Of a DNA stretch of 64,000 bases, positions 12,776-27,419 are shown in pieces (within the stretch, counting starts at the first letter, position 1; each line of letters begins with the position of its first letter). Source of the stretch: Cristatella mucedo (Eukaryota > Bryozoa > Phylactolaemata > Cristatellidae). The translations under genes were made by a program, and so were the position numbers. Below the pieces are notes generated by a model. The model was given only the letters and a program-made list of their open reading frames with translations, was not told the DNA's origin and searched no databases. The stretch is from NCBI GenBank assembly GCA_009760855.2, contig WPIO01000002.1, positions 6,570,001 to 6,634,000 of the forward strand. The letters run 5' to 3'.

Positions 12776-12974
12776 GGGCAATGTATATCCACTGGAAAGG
12801 AATCATCTAGGTTGATTGATTAGTGCAGAGTTTTAGCTCCTGAAAGCAAGCAACACATAAATCAAACAAAAGGCTAAATAGGAGCACAGCTAAACTAGGG
12901 CCGTTAGCAGTGGCCAGCTGGAAGACCTTGCCCTCATGACTGGTTTAAGTACGACTTCCATGGCCTGTTATCTG

Positions 12975-14800
12975 TATCTCCGTCTGTAACTCCACAATGC
13001 CACAAAGACTATGTGGGTTTTAAGCAGGAGAGTTGTGTATAGCTCACTCACAGCCTAAGCGGCTTTCGGTATGCATTCGGTAGCCAACAGACTTCATTTC
13101 ACGCAACAAAGGGAAAGTGAGAAGCATAGCTGAGTCAGGAGAGCAGCTGAGGTAGTGAGCAGGTTGGAAATGGCAGCTCAGGACGGCTGGAAAGGATATG
13201 CCATAGTCGGCAGCAGGAGAGTATTTGTAATTGCGTAAGAATTGTGTGAGTTCACAGTCTAGGACCTGCAGAGCTATCGCATCTGGCGCCAACGGTGTTT
13301 AGGCGGAGGAATTGAGCAGCTAATTCTTTGTCCATAGAGGACCTGAGAGCACGAGGAGACTGAAACTGGAGCAGCAGTTCAGCTAGGTATGGAGGAGCCA
13401 AGCTGTGGCGGGCCATGAGAGTCAGCGTAAGAACTTTGCTCTGTATCATTCTATCAACCGGCAGCATCTAAGGTCTTTCAGGAAAGGAGACAAGTTGTCA
13501 AGCCCCCGGGAATTTCTTAACTAGCCTTACAGCCATATTTATCACCCGCTGCAATGGCCTAGTGGCCTTTTTTGGTAGCCCAGCCAAAAGGGAATTACAA
13601 TAATCTAGCCATGACAGAACCAAGGAGCTAGGTAAATTCTTTGCCAGCCACAGTGAATGACAGCTCCTAATCTTAGATAGGGATTTGATGCGGTGGCTAG
13701 CTGTGGAAGCAGTGTTCCTAACGAAGCTTTCAAAATTAGGCTGCTGTCGTAGATGAAACCTAAATTCCGAGCACATGGTCATGGTCGCACTACTGCATCA
13801 CTAATTAGAAAAGCAATGCCTTCTAGTCAAGCCACGCACTTCGGGTGTCACATGAGCAGCCGTTATATCGTCGTTAAGTGTTAAGAAATCTGCCGACATT
13901 CAGGATCAAATGTCTGCAAGGCAGACATTCACTTTATCAGTCGCTGCAGCAGATTCAGACTGTTTCAAAAATGACAAATACAGCTGAGTGTCGTCAGCAT
14001 AAAATTAATATCCTACTCGAGGGGTCTGAGTCGCTTTTCCGAGAAGTTGATTATAAATGCAGAATAGCAAAGGACAGAGGATGGATCATTGAGGATTCCA
14101 CAGGTGACTAGTTTAGGTGATGAGACCTGGCTTCCGAGCGACACAGACTGAACACGATCGGACAAGTACGATTTAAACCACGCCAGTGCCTCGTCTGCCA
14201 GATAGACCATTGTTCTCAATCGTTCAAGTAGGATATCGTGATTAATAGCCTAGAAGGCAGAATGTAGATAAAGCAGGCTAGAGCAGTAATATTCTAGTCA
14301 TCTTTGCTGCATATGATATCATTGGTTACACCGAGGAGAGCAGTTTCGGTGGAGCGCTGCCGCTTGAATCCCGATTAAAACTTTTCTGATATTTCATTCA
14401 TTTCGATGTGTGCTACCATCTGCTTAGCAGCAATTTTTTCAAAACTCTTTGACAAAAAAGGAAAAGGGGAAACTGGGGGCATAGTTTTCAAGAACCTCTG
14501 TATATAATCCGGGCTTTTTAAGTATTGGTCTAATAATGGCCGATTTGAAGGACTAGGGTAAAACCCCTTTTCCCAGAGAAGCATTAAAAATCTCGGTTAT
14601 GGCTCAGCTAAGTTTGTCTGCCAGTGAAGACCACAGAGATGGTGGTGTAGGGTCTTCGGGAGACGTATTCTTTTTGCTAGACCTTACTAAGGTAGTCCCA
14701 TCCATGCGGAAACCTCGGAAAAACTTTTTAGGAGGGTCACCGGTCGCAATTCAGCACTTGCTTTTGTCAGCGGGGGTTTAATGGAGGCAGGATTGTGCCC
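12975..14800 (-). mobile_element. LINE-B, longest copy in the window
   Basis: Reading down the minus strand: a thumb-to-palm block around 14584-14400 (FLSKSFEKIAAKQMVAHIEM), then LAWFKSYLSDRVQSVSLGSQ at 14200-14110, [20 protein letters not shown] near 13600, a C-terminal block TLMARHSLAPPYLAELLLQF near 13400, and the 3' UTR ending GTCTGTAACTCC at about 12980 on the plus strand. Multiple frameshifts and stops make it inactive. No endonuclease domain was recognised upstream. Confidence 0.85.
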
Positions 14801-14904
14801 GATTGTTCAGTGAAGAATGCTGAAAATATTTTGGCCGAACCGTTAATATCTCAGTGGGCTATTCGAAATCACTTGTATCAAAAGAGTATATGCCATCAAT
14901 TGTC

Positions 14905-15025
14905 AATTTAATTCACTTTCAGCACAGAAACATTGCCAAAATTCGGACCTGCCTAGACACGCGTGCTCTAGCCAAACTGTTTCGCGCGTTTGCGAATTGC
15001 GAAATTTCCCTTATTCAGGACTCCG
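14905..15025 (+). mobile_element. LINE-A reverse transcriptase fragment
   Basis: The plus strand encodes FQHRNIAKIRTCLDTRALAK, matching FQLHNIAKIRACLDKDTTSK of the 45-46 kb LINE-A copy. Confidence 0.75.
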
Positions 15026-15534
15026 AAATCGTGCTCTTAATCATCTGTAAGTGGTGAAAAGCTCAGCAGCTCACCTGGCCTGTCGTTGACGGCGTAGCTG
15101 CCACAACACGCCACTTCTACCCGAACTTCACTGACTCCATATTGAGCATCGATTCTATTTCAGACAGAATCCCCACTGTGACTTGTAGGCAGCTGCACTC
15201 GCTTCCATCGGCCTAGTCCCAGACTTCCCCGCTCCTCCAGTCTCTCTCGAACAACCCAATCCACAGCCTCAAATCGACTCGCAGCTCCTCGCGCTAAATT
15301 GAAATCTCTGGCGATGAGGTCTTCCATTTGCGCGAACGAAAGTCTGGTACTCGCTTCCGGCCAATTTCACCGCCTGCAAGGACTTGCATCGCTAAACTGT
15401 CAGCCACTGACACTCAGCCAGCCGCTTCACTCGGCTTTCATTCCGCCCCGATGGACTTGTCTCTTTTGCACCAATGGGCTTTTCGTGCTCACATGTGCAT
15501 GTTTCAGTGCATGCTACGTCGCAGGCGTCCTACT

Positions 15535-15695
15535 GGTTGGGCCGTGATACCCCAGGAGGTAAGGCACTCCTTCTGCACGACCGAGGTTGTTGGTTCAAAT
15601 CCTGAAGTTTGGCGATCCTTTATTGCCAACTGCAAGCGATGACGATAGCCAATGAAGCTCTTTTGCCGCCATACAAATGAGGCTGTTGAATCAGC
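15535..15695 (+). mobile_element. SINE-alpha copy
   Basis: Head with GTTGTTGGTTCAAATCCTGA as B box, body GATCCTTTATTGCCAACTGC and end GCCATACAAATGAGGCTG. Confidence 0.8.
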
Positions 15696-16520
15696 TAAGA
15701 CTTTTCTTTAGCTAACGAGTTGTCTTGACTGTCTTGTTGTGTGTGCTTTAGCGTGCATTGCCTAAGCATCCTAAACGTTCGCTTTCGCATGCGCGTCTAA
15801 GCAAGATGCCGTGCACTTGATTGACCTTTGGTTGTTGCTTCTCTTGCAGCCAGTTGTAAGGCTTTGCGATGGAGATCCATCTCTCTCACGGTGGTATACA
15901 ACAACGCGGCTATTGTCATCATCACTATCATTGAGCGGCCTTTGACATATATGGCAATCCGCCACCTCCTCAGTCACCCCATACATCAAAATGCTACCAT
16001 CAAGATGCTACCAGCAAGCTCTTGCATTCTGGGAGAGCATTTTCTTAAAGATATTTTCTGGGCTGTGCAAGCCTTTCGTTGTCTCGCTAACAAGCATACA
16101 AACGTAGGTCAAAGCAAGGCTTTGCCATTCTATCTTTATCTTCTGGTTGAGCTTCCCCGTAGGCTGCACATTCATGCCGAAAGCTAATTTATGCACTACT
16201 TGGTAAGGTTTTGGTGGTTGAATTAATATTTACTACATAGCCATCAATACACGTAAGCACAATCTGACCCTGAAGTTATCGTCTGACAGATCACTTAAAA
16301 GTGCTTTTAAGCTGTATGCATGCTCTTTGCTAAAATTGTTATTGGAAGAAACTAACACCGAGAAGGTTGACTCTGTTTATGATTGGACTTTATCTCAATT
16401 AGAATCCGATTATTTTGAAAAGCCACTCGGCAAGCTCACGTCAACCGCAGCAGCTTAGACCTTGAAAAGTGAAACTGGATATTTTTTTAAGATATTTGGC
16501 TATGCTAAAATAATAAAAAA

Positions 16521-16645
16521 ATCTAATTCATTTGTATAGTGCCCTAAGAGAACTTAATCTTTATACGGGAGCTTCTCATGTGCCGCAGGGTTTGAGCCCA
16601 TGACCTCGGTCGTCAAAGGTGAGCACTTCAGCCATGGGCCAAACA
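16521..16645 (-). mobile_element. SINE-beta copy
   Basis: Plus strand: TTCATTTGTATAGTGCCCTA, AGAGAACTTAATCTTTATAC, then GGTTTGAGCCCATGACCTCG, the reverse of the B-box region. Confidence 0.78.
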
Positions 16646-16821
16646 AGGGCAGCTTAGACCTCCATGGAAATGCATGCCAACACGCGTAGTGTAGTCATAT
16701 TTTTATTTAAATTGTACTATCAATAGTTCTTAGCACATGCCGACCATATTCGTCGCAGGTAGGGATAGCATTGTTACCAAAGCGTTGCAGCAGCTTTCGC
16801 ATAAAAAAGTTAGCTGATTGA

Positions 16822-16985
16822 ACAGCCTCATTTACATTGAAGCGGAAGATCCTCGGTGTAAAGAACGATTCTCGCCGCCACTTACAGTAGATAATACAGG
16901 ATCGGCCACTGCAGGACTCGAACCCCCACCACTTGGATCGTTAAGAGCGAGCACCTAACCCCTGGCCTAAAGATCCTTCGAATAC
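16822..16985 (-). mobile_element. SINE-alpha copy (divergent)
   Basis: CAGCCTCATTTACATTGAAG and GCAGGACTCGAACCCCCACC retain the ends and the B box. The middle is more diverged than in other copies. Confidence 0.7.
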
Positions 16986-17867
16986 ATACGCATTACTGGC
17001 AATAGTCTAGTACTTGCCAATACGTGGCAAATACCGACCGGTCAGGCTGGCTTCTTGAAGCATGACTAACGACTGGCAGGTGCTGGCTCAATCTATGCTA
17101 GTATGCCGATGGTGCAGCTCCGCAGAGCTAACGAGTGCCCGTGGCTTAATATAACGAGTACGGGTCGCTAACTAAGACCAGCTTATTTCATAGCAATGCT
17201 GAAGCACGAATATTTAGTCCATAATTAACATCTCACTTCAAGCACCAACCGTAAGCATCTCACTTGAAGCCCAGTACACAACTAACTAATCATAACGCAT
17301 AGCGTATCTGGTTATTATGGGTTTTAATTTAGGAAGCCTAAAAATCTGCATGGCTTTAATAATCTTGCTGATATTATAGATATCCAATGTTTCAGAATAA
17401 CGGTGTATATCTTCTTATCCGCTTGTATTTCAAAGCATACCATTTAATTTCTCCTTATCGTATCCACTTTATCTCTCCCTTTTCCGTCCGTCTAGTAGCG
17501 AACTGACATCCTTATGTGGACGGCTACGTTGATCTCCATATCGAGGCAAACCCAGTGTGTATTCCTTAGAAACATGAGAAAACCGTTTCACATACTGACA
17601 GGCAATGATCTCCAAAGGGCCAACTTTGCAGGGTCACTAGAGATTGATTGCTGTACAGGCCTCTGGCACTGAAGCTCATTTGCATAAGTTCGCGTTCGAA
17701 GTGGCATGCAATTTGATGGATAGATAAAATCGAAGGTGGACTACGATTCCCGCCCAAAATTTGACCTCGGCAATGATTTGACCGCGGCAACGCCAGCGTC
17801 TCTCCAAGTTTAGCCTAATTAGAGTGGACTGTGGCGTTGTGTCGGACTCAATTCCAGACTGCTTTCT

Positions 17868-18045
17868 AGGTGGTTTTTCTAGGACGTTTTTCAGGCGGTT
17901 GTTCAGGCGGTTGTTCAGATGGTTGTTCAGGCGGTTTTTCAGGCAGTTTTTCAGGCGGTTTTCAGGCGGTTCTGCAGGCGGTTTTTCTAGGCGGTTTTTC
18001 ATGTGGTTTTTCAGGCGATTTTTCGGGCTGTTTTTCATGCGGGTT
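17868..18045. repeat. 12-bp minisatellite
   Basis: Roughly 14 imperfect units of GTTTTTCAGGCG / GTTGTTCAGGCG. Because the unit is a multiple of three, frames stay open through it: on the minus strand it reads as KNRL/NNRL tetrapeptides inside a 159-codon frame (18155-17676). I see no sign that this frame is a gene. Confidence 0.9.
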
Positions 18046-18099
18046 TGCGATAAAGCTTCCGCAGTAGCTGCGTGCGCAGCGGCTTCCAAGGATTTCTTA

Positions 18100-20621
<2,522 letters not shown>

Positions 20622-20819
20622 ACTTCCTATATAGGTATCTACCTGTATAGCCCTTATAGGCTTGTTTAGGTCAATATATTGAATATGCCTGCGTATTTGT
20701 GATCTTGTTTGATCAAATACTATGCATGTATTTATAGGAGATCACGCATATTGGATGTGGCCCTATAGGTTGTCAGTATATCCGCGGTACAGGCGGCTAC
20801 GTCTGATAGAGCCATGGAT

Positions 20820-21365
20820 GGGAGATCAAGCAACGCATCGACTTCAAGGGTGTGTCGCTCACGTGTAGGTCCATTCACTCTTTCGGTCCAGCCTTACCAT
20901 CCGATCTACTCCCCCACAATGCTAAGCCTAGTACCGACCGCTTTTCTGAACTTAATCGTTTAGCTACACCTCGTACGTACCTCAAATTCTTTGGAGAACG
21001 CGCCTGTAGTTCGCATGCTTCCAAAGCCTGAAACGCACTTCCGACTAGCATCTTGACATCCCCTGACATGACGACATTTAAAAAGAAGCTAAAAACGTAT
21101 CTGTTTGTCAAAGAATTTTACCACGGCGTTCAGTGGGTCAACGGGATTCATTTTTTGTGTGCTCGTGCGTGCTGACACTGCATGCCGTCACTAACCATAT
21201 TTGCATGCTGACCCTATGTATGCCACCTCTAACCATATAATGCTTGCTGCCATTGAGCATGCTGCTACCTCTCACGATTCAATCATGCTTCCTGCGGCAA
21301 ATTTAAAGTGCGTGGAAAGATCTTAAGTTCTCAGAGTTTGCTATAAAAATTTACTATTAGTATTA
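20820..21365 (+). mobile_element. LINE-A 3' end
   Basis: It starts in reverse transcriptase coding sequence (AAGCAACGCATCGACTTCAA, equivalent to KQRIDFK). It continues through CCTCGTACGTACCTCAAATT and the 3' UTR with the GCTGACACTGCATGC repeats, ending in a decayed hairpin and ATTAGTATTACTACT. Confidence 0.85.
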
Positions 21366-21663
21366 CTACTGTATGGGCGGTATCGAATGGTGCAAACTTA
21401 GCGATAAAGTTGGCAATGCATCTATTCAATCAGCCCGAATCAGCGCTACCAACTAATCATTAATGCGGTTTGTTCGGATGAGACCGCCATAAAAAGATGG
21501 CGACTGAAGGCGGTACCAACGCCAATACAGACGGATGCACCCACTCACCAAGCTTAAATTCATTTTTGTTCGTCCGTATATACCTTTAATAAGCTTGTGA
21601 GATAACAGTGAATCGGAAACATAGTCGGTCCTTACAGCCTCGAAGGACTATTACTTTGATATT

Positions 21664-21725
21664 TCTAGTGGCTAGGATCCGGCGCTTTCACCGCCGTGGC
21701 CCGGGTTCGATTCCCGGCTAGGGAA
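21664..21725 (+). pseudogene. 5'-truncated tRNA-Glu(UUC) sequence
   Basis: The anticodon stem CGGCG/CGCCG encloses the loop CTTTCAC (anticodon TTC, Glu). The T arm is CCGGG-TTCGATT-CCCGG, followed by the 3' acceptor strand CTAGGGA. The D-arm remnant CTAGTGGCTAGGAT is also present. The matching 5' acceptor strand is absent, so it cannot fold as a full tRNA. It runs directly into LINE-A sequence. Confidence 0.85.
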
Positions 21726-22141
21726 ATGTTTATACCTCGTACAAACCTTAAATCCTTTGGAGACCGTGCATTCAGCTCGTATGCTCCCACAGCCTGGAAC
21801 TCCCTCCCGACCTGCATCAGAACATCCCCTGACCTGACCACATTTAAAAGAAACTTAAAAACACACCTATTTAGGACAGCATTTAGTGGGTCCTTGTGAT
21901 TCGTCCTCGATGTGCTTATGCGTGCTGACACTGTGCATGCTGCCACTAACCACATTTGCATGCTGACCCAGTGCATGTAACCCCTAACCATGTTATTCAT
22001 TTTGTTTGTTTTTCAAGCATGATTTTACTTACTATTCTATTGCGTATCACTTTGAAGCAAATGTAAAGCGCCTAGAAAGAGATTAAGTTCTCTGAGGGCG
22101 CTTTATCAAGTGCAATATTATTATTATTATTATTATTACTA
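21664..22141 (+). mobile_element. tRNA-Glu/LINE-A chimeric retro-insert
   Basis: The tRNA fragment is followed at about 21730 by LINE-A starting ACCTCGTACAAACC, its 3' UTR, the 3' hairpin (arms AAAGCGCC and GGGCGCTTT at 22065-22104) and an ATT tail. TTGATATT occurs just before (21656-21663) and just after (22142-22149) this unit, consistent with a target-site duplication. One insertion event is inferred. Confidence 0.75.
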
Positions 22142-22559
22142 TTGATATTACTCTGATATTATTATTATTAATCTGAACTATAGGTAGAAAAGTGTTTGAA
22201 AGGGTCCTCTCGAACTACGATTAGGATTTTGATCTTCGAAGGTTTTCCATGCGAGTTTTCCGAGAGCCAGTTTTGGTGCTCCATGCTTGTCTCTCTTGAT
22301 GGAGTGCTAGTTATCCGGCAAAGTTATGCCTGTATCTAAGATTGGCTGAGTTAAGCAAGCGACAGAGACGGCTGCCGTCTCACTAGATTGAGAATTATAT
22401 GAGCCCGACCATAACCGAAGCCACTGCTACAGGCTTCTCTTTCTTTCATACCCAGAGGTCAATAAAACAGGTGACAGAAAAGCCATTTTCACTCGTTTCT
22501 CCCTCTATTTTAAACCGTTTGCTGCCACCTCGGAGCAATCTTTCGAATTTCGTAGTGAG

Positions 22560-23330
22560 TCCCTCCAACAGAACGCTATGAACAGTGGAGTGGTGGTAAT
22601 TTGTCGTCACATCCCAGGTACCAAGTGTCCCTTTGCGTCCAATGTTTTTGATCTCATTTCGATACTGCATTACAGAAATCGTCCGCTTAAAGTATTGGGC
22701 GATTTTAATATTCATTCCAACGATCCAACTGACCTCTACGCACCAATTTTGGTGAATTAGCTAATTTTTCTCTCCTTTGGCTCACGTGCCCCACTCAAAA
22801 CAAATTGATCACTAAATTCTTCTCGGTGTTGTGCTTTCCACTCCAATTGTAACCCAACTCTTGTACACCAAACCAGATTCGCACCTCATTCAGTCTGCAC
22901 GTTGTGTTCCCTACAGTATTCAAAATTATCAGGAATCACGAATTCCTAAGATCCTTGACGGTTAATGTTGCACGCACAAATTATCTATAACGCCCCTTCT
23001 GCTCAATCCTCCATCCAACCTGCCCTAACTGGTGGAATGCTGCAACCAGACACTAGGTGACGTTCTGGATGAGTTTGCTTCTCTAAGCACACGCTACGCA
23101 TCCACCTAGATGGCATACTTTGGCTTACTGCAGATACTAGAAACTAGCTTGGCATACCAGAAGTATTTTAGAGAGAATTATTTTAGATTGTACTAACTAA
23201 TCTTAGGAAGGCCAAGTTCAGTTTCTATAAAAACAATTGTAGAATCACCGATCCACACTCCAAAAATCTTAATCCATCAATCATTTCTTTAACCACTCGC
23301 AGGTAAGCCTTCACACAACGATTCTTGTGG
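22560..23330 (+). mobile_element. Degraded LINE endonuclease and inter-domain region
   Basis: RPLKVLGDFNIHSNDPTD at about 22680-22735 is the GDFNIH motif of the APE-type endonuclease of non-LTR retrotransposons. Further on, KAKFSFYKNNC near 23210-23245 resembles the linker before the reverse transcriptase. Frames are broken. Its family relation to LINE-A or LINE-B is not established. Confidence 0.65.
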
Positions 23331-23739
23331 CGATCTAGCAAATTTGTTTCCTATCTTTCTTACCAGCAAGGTAGATAACATCAGAGAGTCACATTAACAT
23401 CCCTCACCGGATTCCTCACCCTCTGGTTATTGCTTTACGTCGATGTCCACCGACAAGCTTACAATTAGTGACCACATCTTGAGGTTCATCCCCTAATTTA
23501 AGAAAAGCAGATCTATAGACCCCATTGCCTACCGTTTTGTTTCTGCCTTGCATAAATAACACAATAAATAGTCCTTTGTCGTGGGTCTTTTCTCAACATT
23601 CTTAAAAGAAAGTCTGTTGTTAGGCCAGTCATTAAGTTGACAAAATTGACCAACAGAGCTTAAGCAATTTCCGCCCATTCTCCCTACAGGTGTTTGTATC
23701 AATGACGCTGAAATGACGCAGGTATATCATCAACTTATG

Positions 23740-25080
23740 ATATACCCATAATCTACTCATAATTCATATATAAATATAATATACTTACAATATACTCATA
23801 ATCTTCTCAAAATTAATTTTTAATCTATAATTTTTGACATCAACTCATTTAATGTATAATCTACTCATAATCTACGTATAATATATTCATAATTCATCTT
23901 TCCTGACTGCTGGCTACCGGATGGCAGTGGTGAGGCCATTCGCAGTCGGCGCCCTGGGCAGATGGTGGCCAGAAAATGAAGCCTGCCTGGCGGACCTCGA
24001 CATTGAGCACTCGGATCGGATGGTGTTGCTTCCACTGTTTCAGACGCCATTTCCCTGTCGGAAGCCGTATGGTCCCTGTTTCTGAACCGGGGGTCGCAGC
24101 TAACCCCGGTGGCCCCGGCAGAACAGGGCTCCTCTGGCTAATGTAATTTGCTATATTTTAATATTTTGATAAATAAATAAGTATATACATAATCCACTCA
24201 TAATATACTCAAAACTTACTCCTAATTCTAAAATAATCTACTCATGTATAATCTTACTTGTGTATAATCTTCTCATAATCTACCTATAATCTAGTCATAG
24301 TCTACCTACTTATGGTTTACTCAAAATCTACTTATTATTCATTTGTATTCTACTGATAATATACTTATAATTTAATTATAATCTAAACACAATTGACTTA
24401 TTATCAATTTATAATTCATAGATAGCCTACTCGTAATCTAACTATAATCTACTCACAATCTTCCTTGATTCATAAATAATATACTCGCAATCTACCAATT
24501 ATATACTCATCATTGATTTTATATATATATATATATATATATATAATTTACTCATAACATACTTATTATCTACACCTACCAACTTATAATCTACTCATGT
24601 TATATATATCCTCTACTCATACTTCATATGTAATCTACTCATAAGTTACCTACAATCTACTAATAGTCCACCTTTAGTCGAAGCATAATCTACTAATAAT
24701 CCACTTATAAGTTACACATAATCAACTTATGCTTTATTAATAATCTATACATAGTCGACTTGTGATCTACTCATAATTAATAAAAAAAATCAGAGATAAT
24801 CTGTCTATAATCTATTGGCAATCTATCTATAACCTAAGCCTAATCGATTTAGAATATACTCATAATTCATTTATATTCTACTCATAATTTTCCTAAAATA
24901 TACTCATGATCTACCTATAATCTCGACAAGCGACTTATTATCTACCAACAATTCATGCAAAATCTACTCACAATATACATATAATCTAATCATAATCTAC
25001 CTATAACCTAGTCATTATCTAAAATTGATTGTTATCACCGACTTATAATTAAAAATCCATTTAAAATCTACTTCTACACG
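23740..25080 (+). repeat. AT-rich degenerate satellite, TAATCTACTCA orientation
   Basis: Dozens of imperfect units of about 11-13 bp (TAATCTACTCA, ATAATCTACCTA, AATATACTCATA). A TA microsatellite lies at 24518-24545. A GC-rich piece at 23888-24150 interrupts it. Confidence 0.9.
23888..24175. other. GC-rich insert in the AT satellite
   Basis: It has abrupt edges, contains GGATGGCAGTGGTGAGGCC and CCGGTGGCCCCGGCAGAACA, and ends in a GATAAATAAATAAG A-rich run. The A-rich end suggests a retroposed element on the plus strand, but I recognise neither tRNA boxes nor a coding motif. Confidence 0.45.
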
Positions 25081-25257
25081 TTGCTAAGAGATTCGGCAGA
25101 ACTAGCACAGAGACTCTACTAAAGTCTGCGTTCTATAGAACGTTGATACTCACTAGGGTTATTGGTGCCTCTCTCTCAAGTGATAAGCTCTAAACCTGAC
25201 TGGAACTTGCGTGCTTGGTAGGATGTAATAATTTAAGAGTCTAACGGGTCAGCCACT

Positions 25258-25805
25258 TTAAGTATGAGTAGAAACTGAGTAGATTATAGGTAGATTATGA
25301 GTTAATTCTATATGTACGATGAGTAGTTTAAATATGAGTTATGAGTCAATTGTAAGTCTATTATAAGTAGATATGTAGACTATGAGTAGCTAATATATAT
25401 AGGTAGATAATGAGTAGATTATATATGAAATATTAGGAGATTGTATATTAACTATGAGTAGATTATAATTCCATCCCGAATAGATAAAATGAATTATGAG
25501 TAGATATTGTGAGATTTAAAATGAATTATATGCAGATTATAAGTCATTAGAAGAAGATTATGAGTAGGTTGTATATAAGAATTGTAAGTAGACTATAGTT
25601 AGATTATGAGCAGACTGAATGGGAATTATGAGTGGATGAAATATAAGTTATGTGTATTTTGTAAGTTTATTATATGAAGATGGGTAGGCTATGTGCCGTA
25701 AATATGTATGGGTATATTATGAGTAGATTATGAGTAGATCATAAATTAATTATGAGTAAATTAGGAGTAGATAATAGGTAGTTTATATGTAGAAGTAGAT
25801 TATGA
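25258..25805 (-). repeat. AT-rich degenerate satellite, inverted orientation
   Basis: The same unit appears as its reverse complement (TGAGTAGATTAT, TAGGTAGATTATGAG). It is separated from the first block by about 175 bp of unrelated sequence. Confidence 0.9.
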
Positions 25806-25875
25806 AGTGCAGACGTAAATTGCCTAGAAAGAGATTAAGTTCTCTTTGGGTGTTATACAAGTATGTTAATATTAT
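25805..25875 (+). mobile_element. LINE-A 3' tail fragment
   Basis: TTGCCTAGAAAGAGATTAAG and TTCTCTTTGGGTG followed by ATATTATTAT match the LINE-A terminal hairpin and tail. It abuts the satellite. Confidence 0.8.
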
Positions 25876-27039
25876 TATATAGTTGATAATCAAGTCCTTC
25901 ATGAACGTCAGACATATTGTGTGTGCATCACTGGTAATGTACTGCAACGGCCTAGGTACTATCTCAGTAAGCGATTTCAGAGCCTTGATGTCAACGAACA
26001 GCTGCCATCCGGCGAGCCTTTAAGGCACTGGTTGCCCCTAAAGATCTCTGCTCGGTCCACTTTGTTCACCTTGTTATTCCATGTTGTCCGTGCCATTGCC
26101 AAGAACAGTCTGAGAATTTCTCTTGTGAGCAGATGAAGTAAGGCTGCTTGGATCCTTAGCGGCCTTTCCGTGCATTGAACGCGACCTCCTGGCCCCTTTG
26201 CAGCAAGTCTTGCTGCTATTCGCACTTGCACTTTTTTTATTGTGTGTGTTCGGCTAGCTAGAATGCACTGGCGGCCAGGCCGCAGCACTATACTACCAGC
26301 AGCTGCCTGTGTGTTGTGTCTCTCCGTAAGGAGGAGGTTAGGTCACAAGCTGGCCGAGTCAACATTACCAGTCTCGAGGAGAGGCTCGCCCCCGCCGATT
26401 CGTCTCGGCAAGGCTTGCAGCTGCGAGGCCATCTCAGTCCGTTACGTGGGAGCAATGGTTTTGTATCCATTCGCAGCTTAGCTTTTAGCCTCGAGTAGCC
26501 GGCCTACCTTCCCTCCACTTTGCACTTCGGAGCGCCATCGGGTGGGCCATCGGACGCAGCTTGGCGCTTTAGAAAAGACAGACTAGTTGATTTACTCCTT
26601 AATCAGGCCAGCTGCAGGAATTACTGTTGGTCCAGGGAGAGAACGTGCTTGTTCTGCTGAGATAATGGAACAGAGGCATAAGAGGATGAGCCTTTGTATC
26701 TGTTCTAGTATCCCTACCTGAGCCAAGCAGTCTAAAAGTCTGTTTTAATGTGGTCTTGGAATAAATGTCCATCAACCGAGAAAAACATTTGTCAACGATT
26801 TTGCACCTGCGTTTTCCAAAAATCATTCGGAAATATATTTCTTACGGAGTAGTTCGGAGAAGCAAATCAGACAAAGTTGTGCACGAAGCCATTTTCGAAA
26901 TTATGTGTGACGATAAAAGTGATCTTGGCAAGTTTTATTGTGGAAAAGGGCCAGCAGAATTTATTTTTAATGGAATTTAATTTCTGAGATGGGGTATTTA
27001 CTAGTGAAAAAAGGCAATGACCATCCAGTTGGCGAGCCG

Positions 27040-27195
27040 TGATGGCGCACTAGGTAAGACGGTTGCTTTTCACTTCTGTCCCAAAGTCGTAGGTTCGAAT
27101 CCTATGGTAGTCAATCCTTTATTGCCACTGCAAGCGGTGGCGATAGCAGTAAAGGCTTTTCTGTCGTTGTGCAAAAGAGGCTATTAAACCAGCTA
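27040..27195 (+). mobile_element. SINE-alpha, best-preserved copy
   Basis: An A-box-like TGGCGCACTAGGTAAGACGG and a perfect B box GGTTCGAATCC lie about 30-45 bp apart, as in tRNA-derived SINEs. The body is CCTTTATTGCCACTGCAAGC, then the hairpin GCGGTGGCGATAGCAGTAAA and an AAAGAGGCTATTAA end. Confidence 0.88.
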
Positions 27196-27419
27196 GCATT
27201 GTTTAATGATAGCGAACCGTAAAATTAAAAACGTAGGCTCAAGCCTAAGGAACAGGCTTCTCTGCTTCAAAAGTTATTTCTCTTTGGCGGACGATGTAGC
27301 CCAGCCGTAAATCTCTTTTGTGGCACGTGGTAGCGAATTCGATCCTTTGCATTTTAGTCTAGCTAGTAGCAAGCTTCTATAAAGCTCAATAATTATTTTG
27401 ATGTTAATATTCAACAATA

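Noticed and set aside
24518-24545. TA run as an origin or promoter signal
   Set aside because: A simple dinucleotide run within an AT satellite, with no associated gene.
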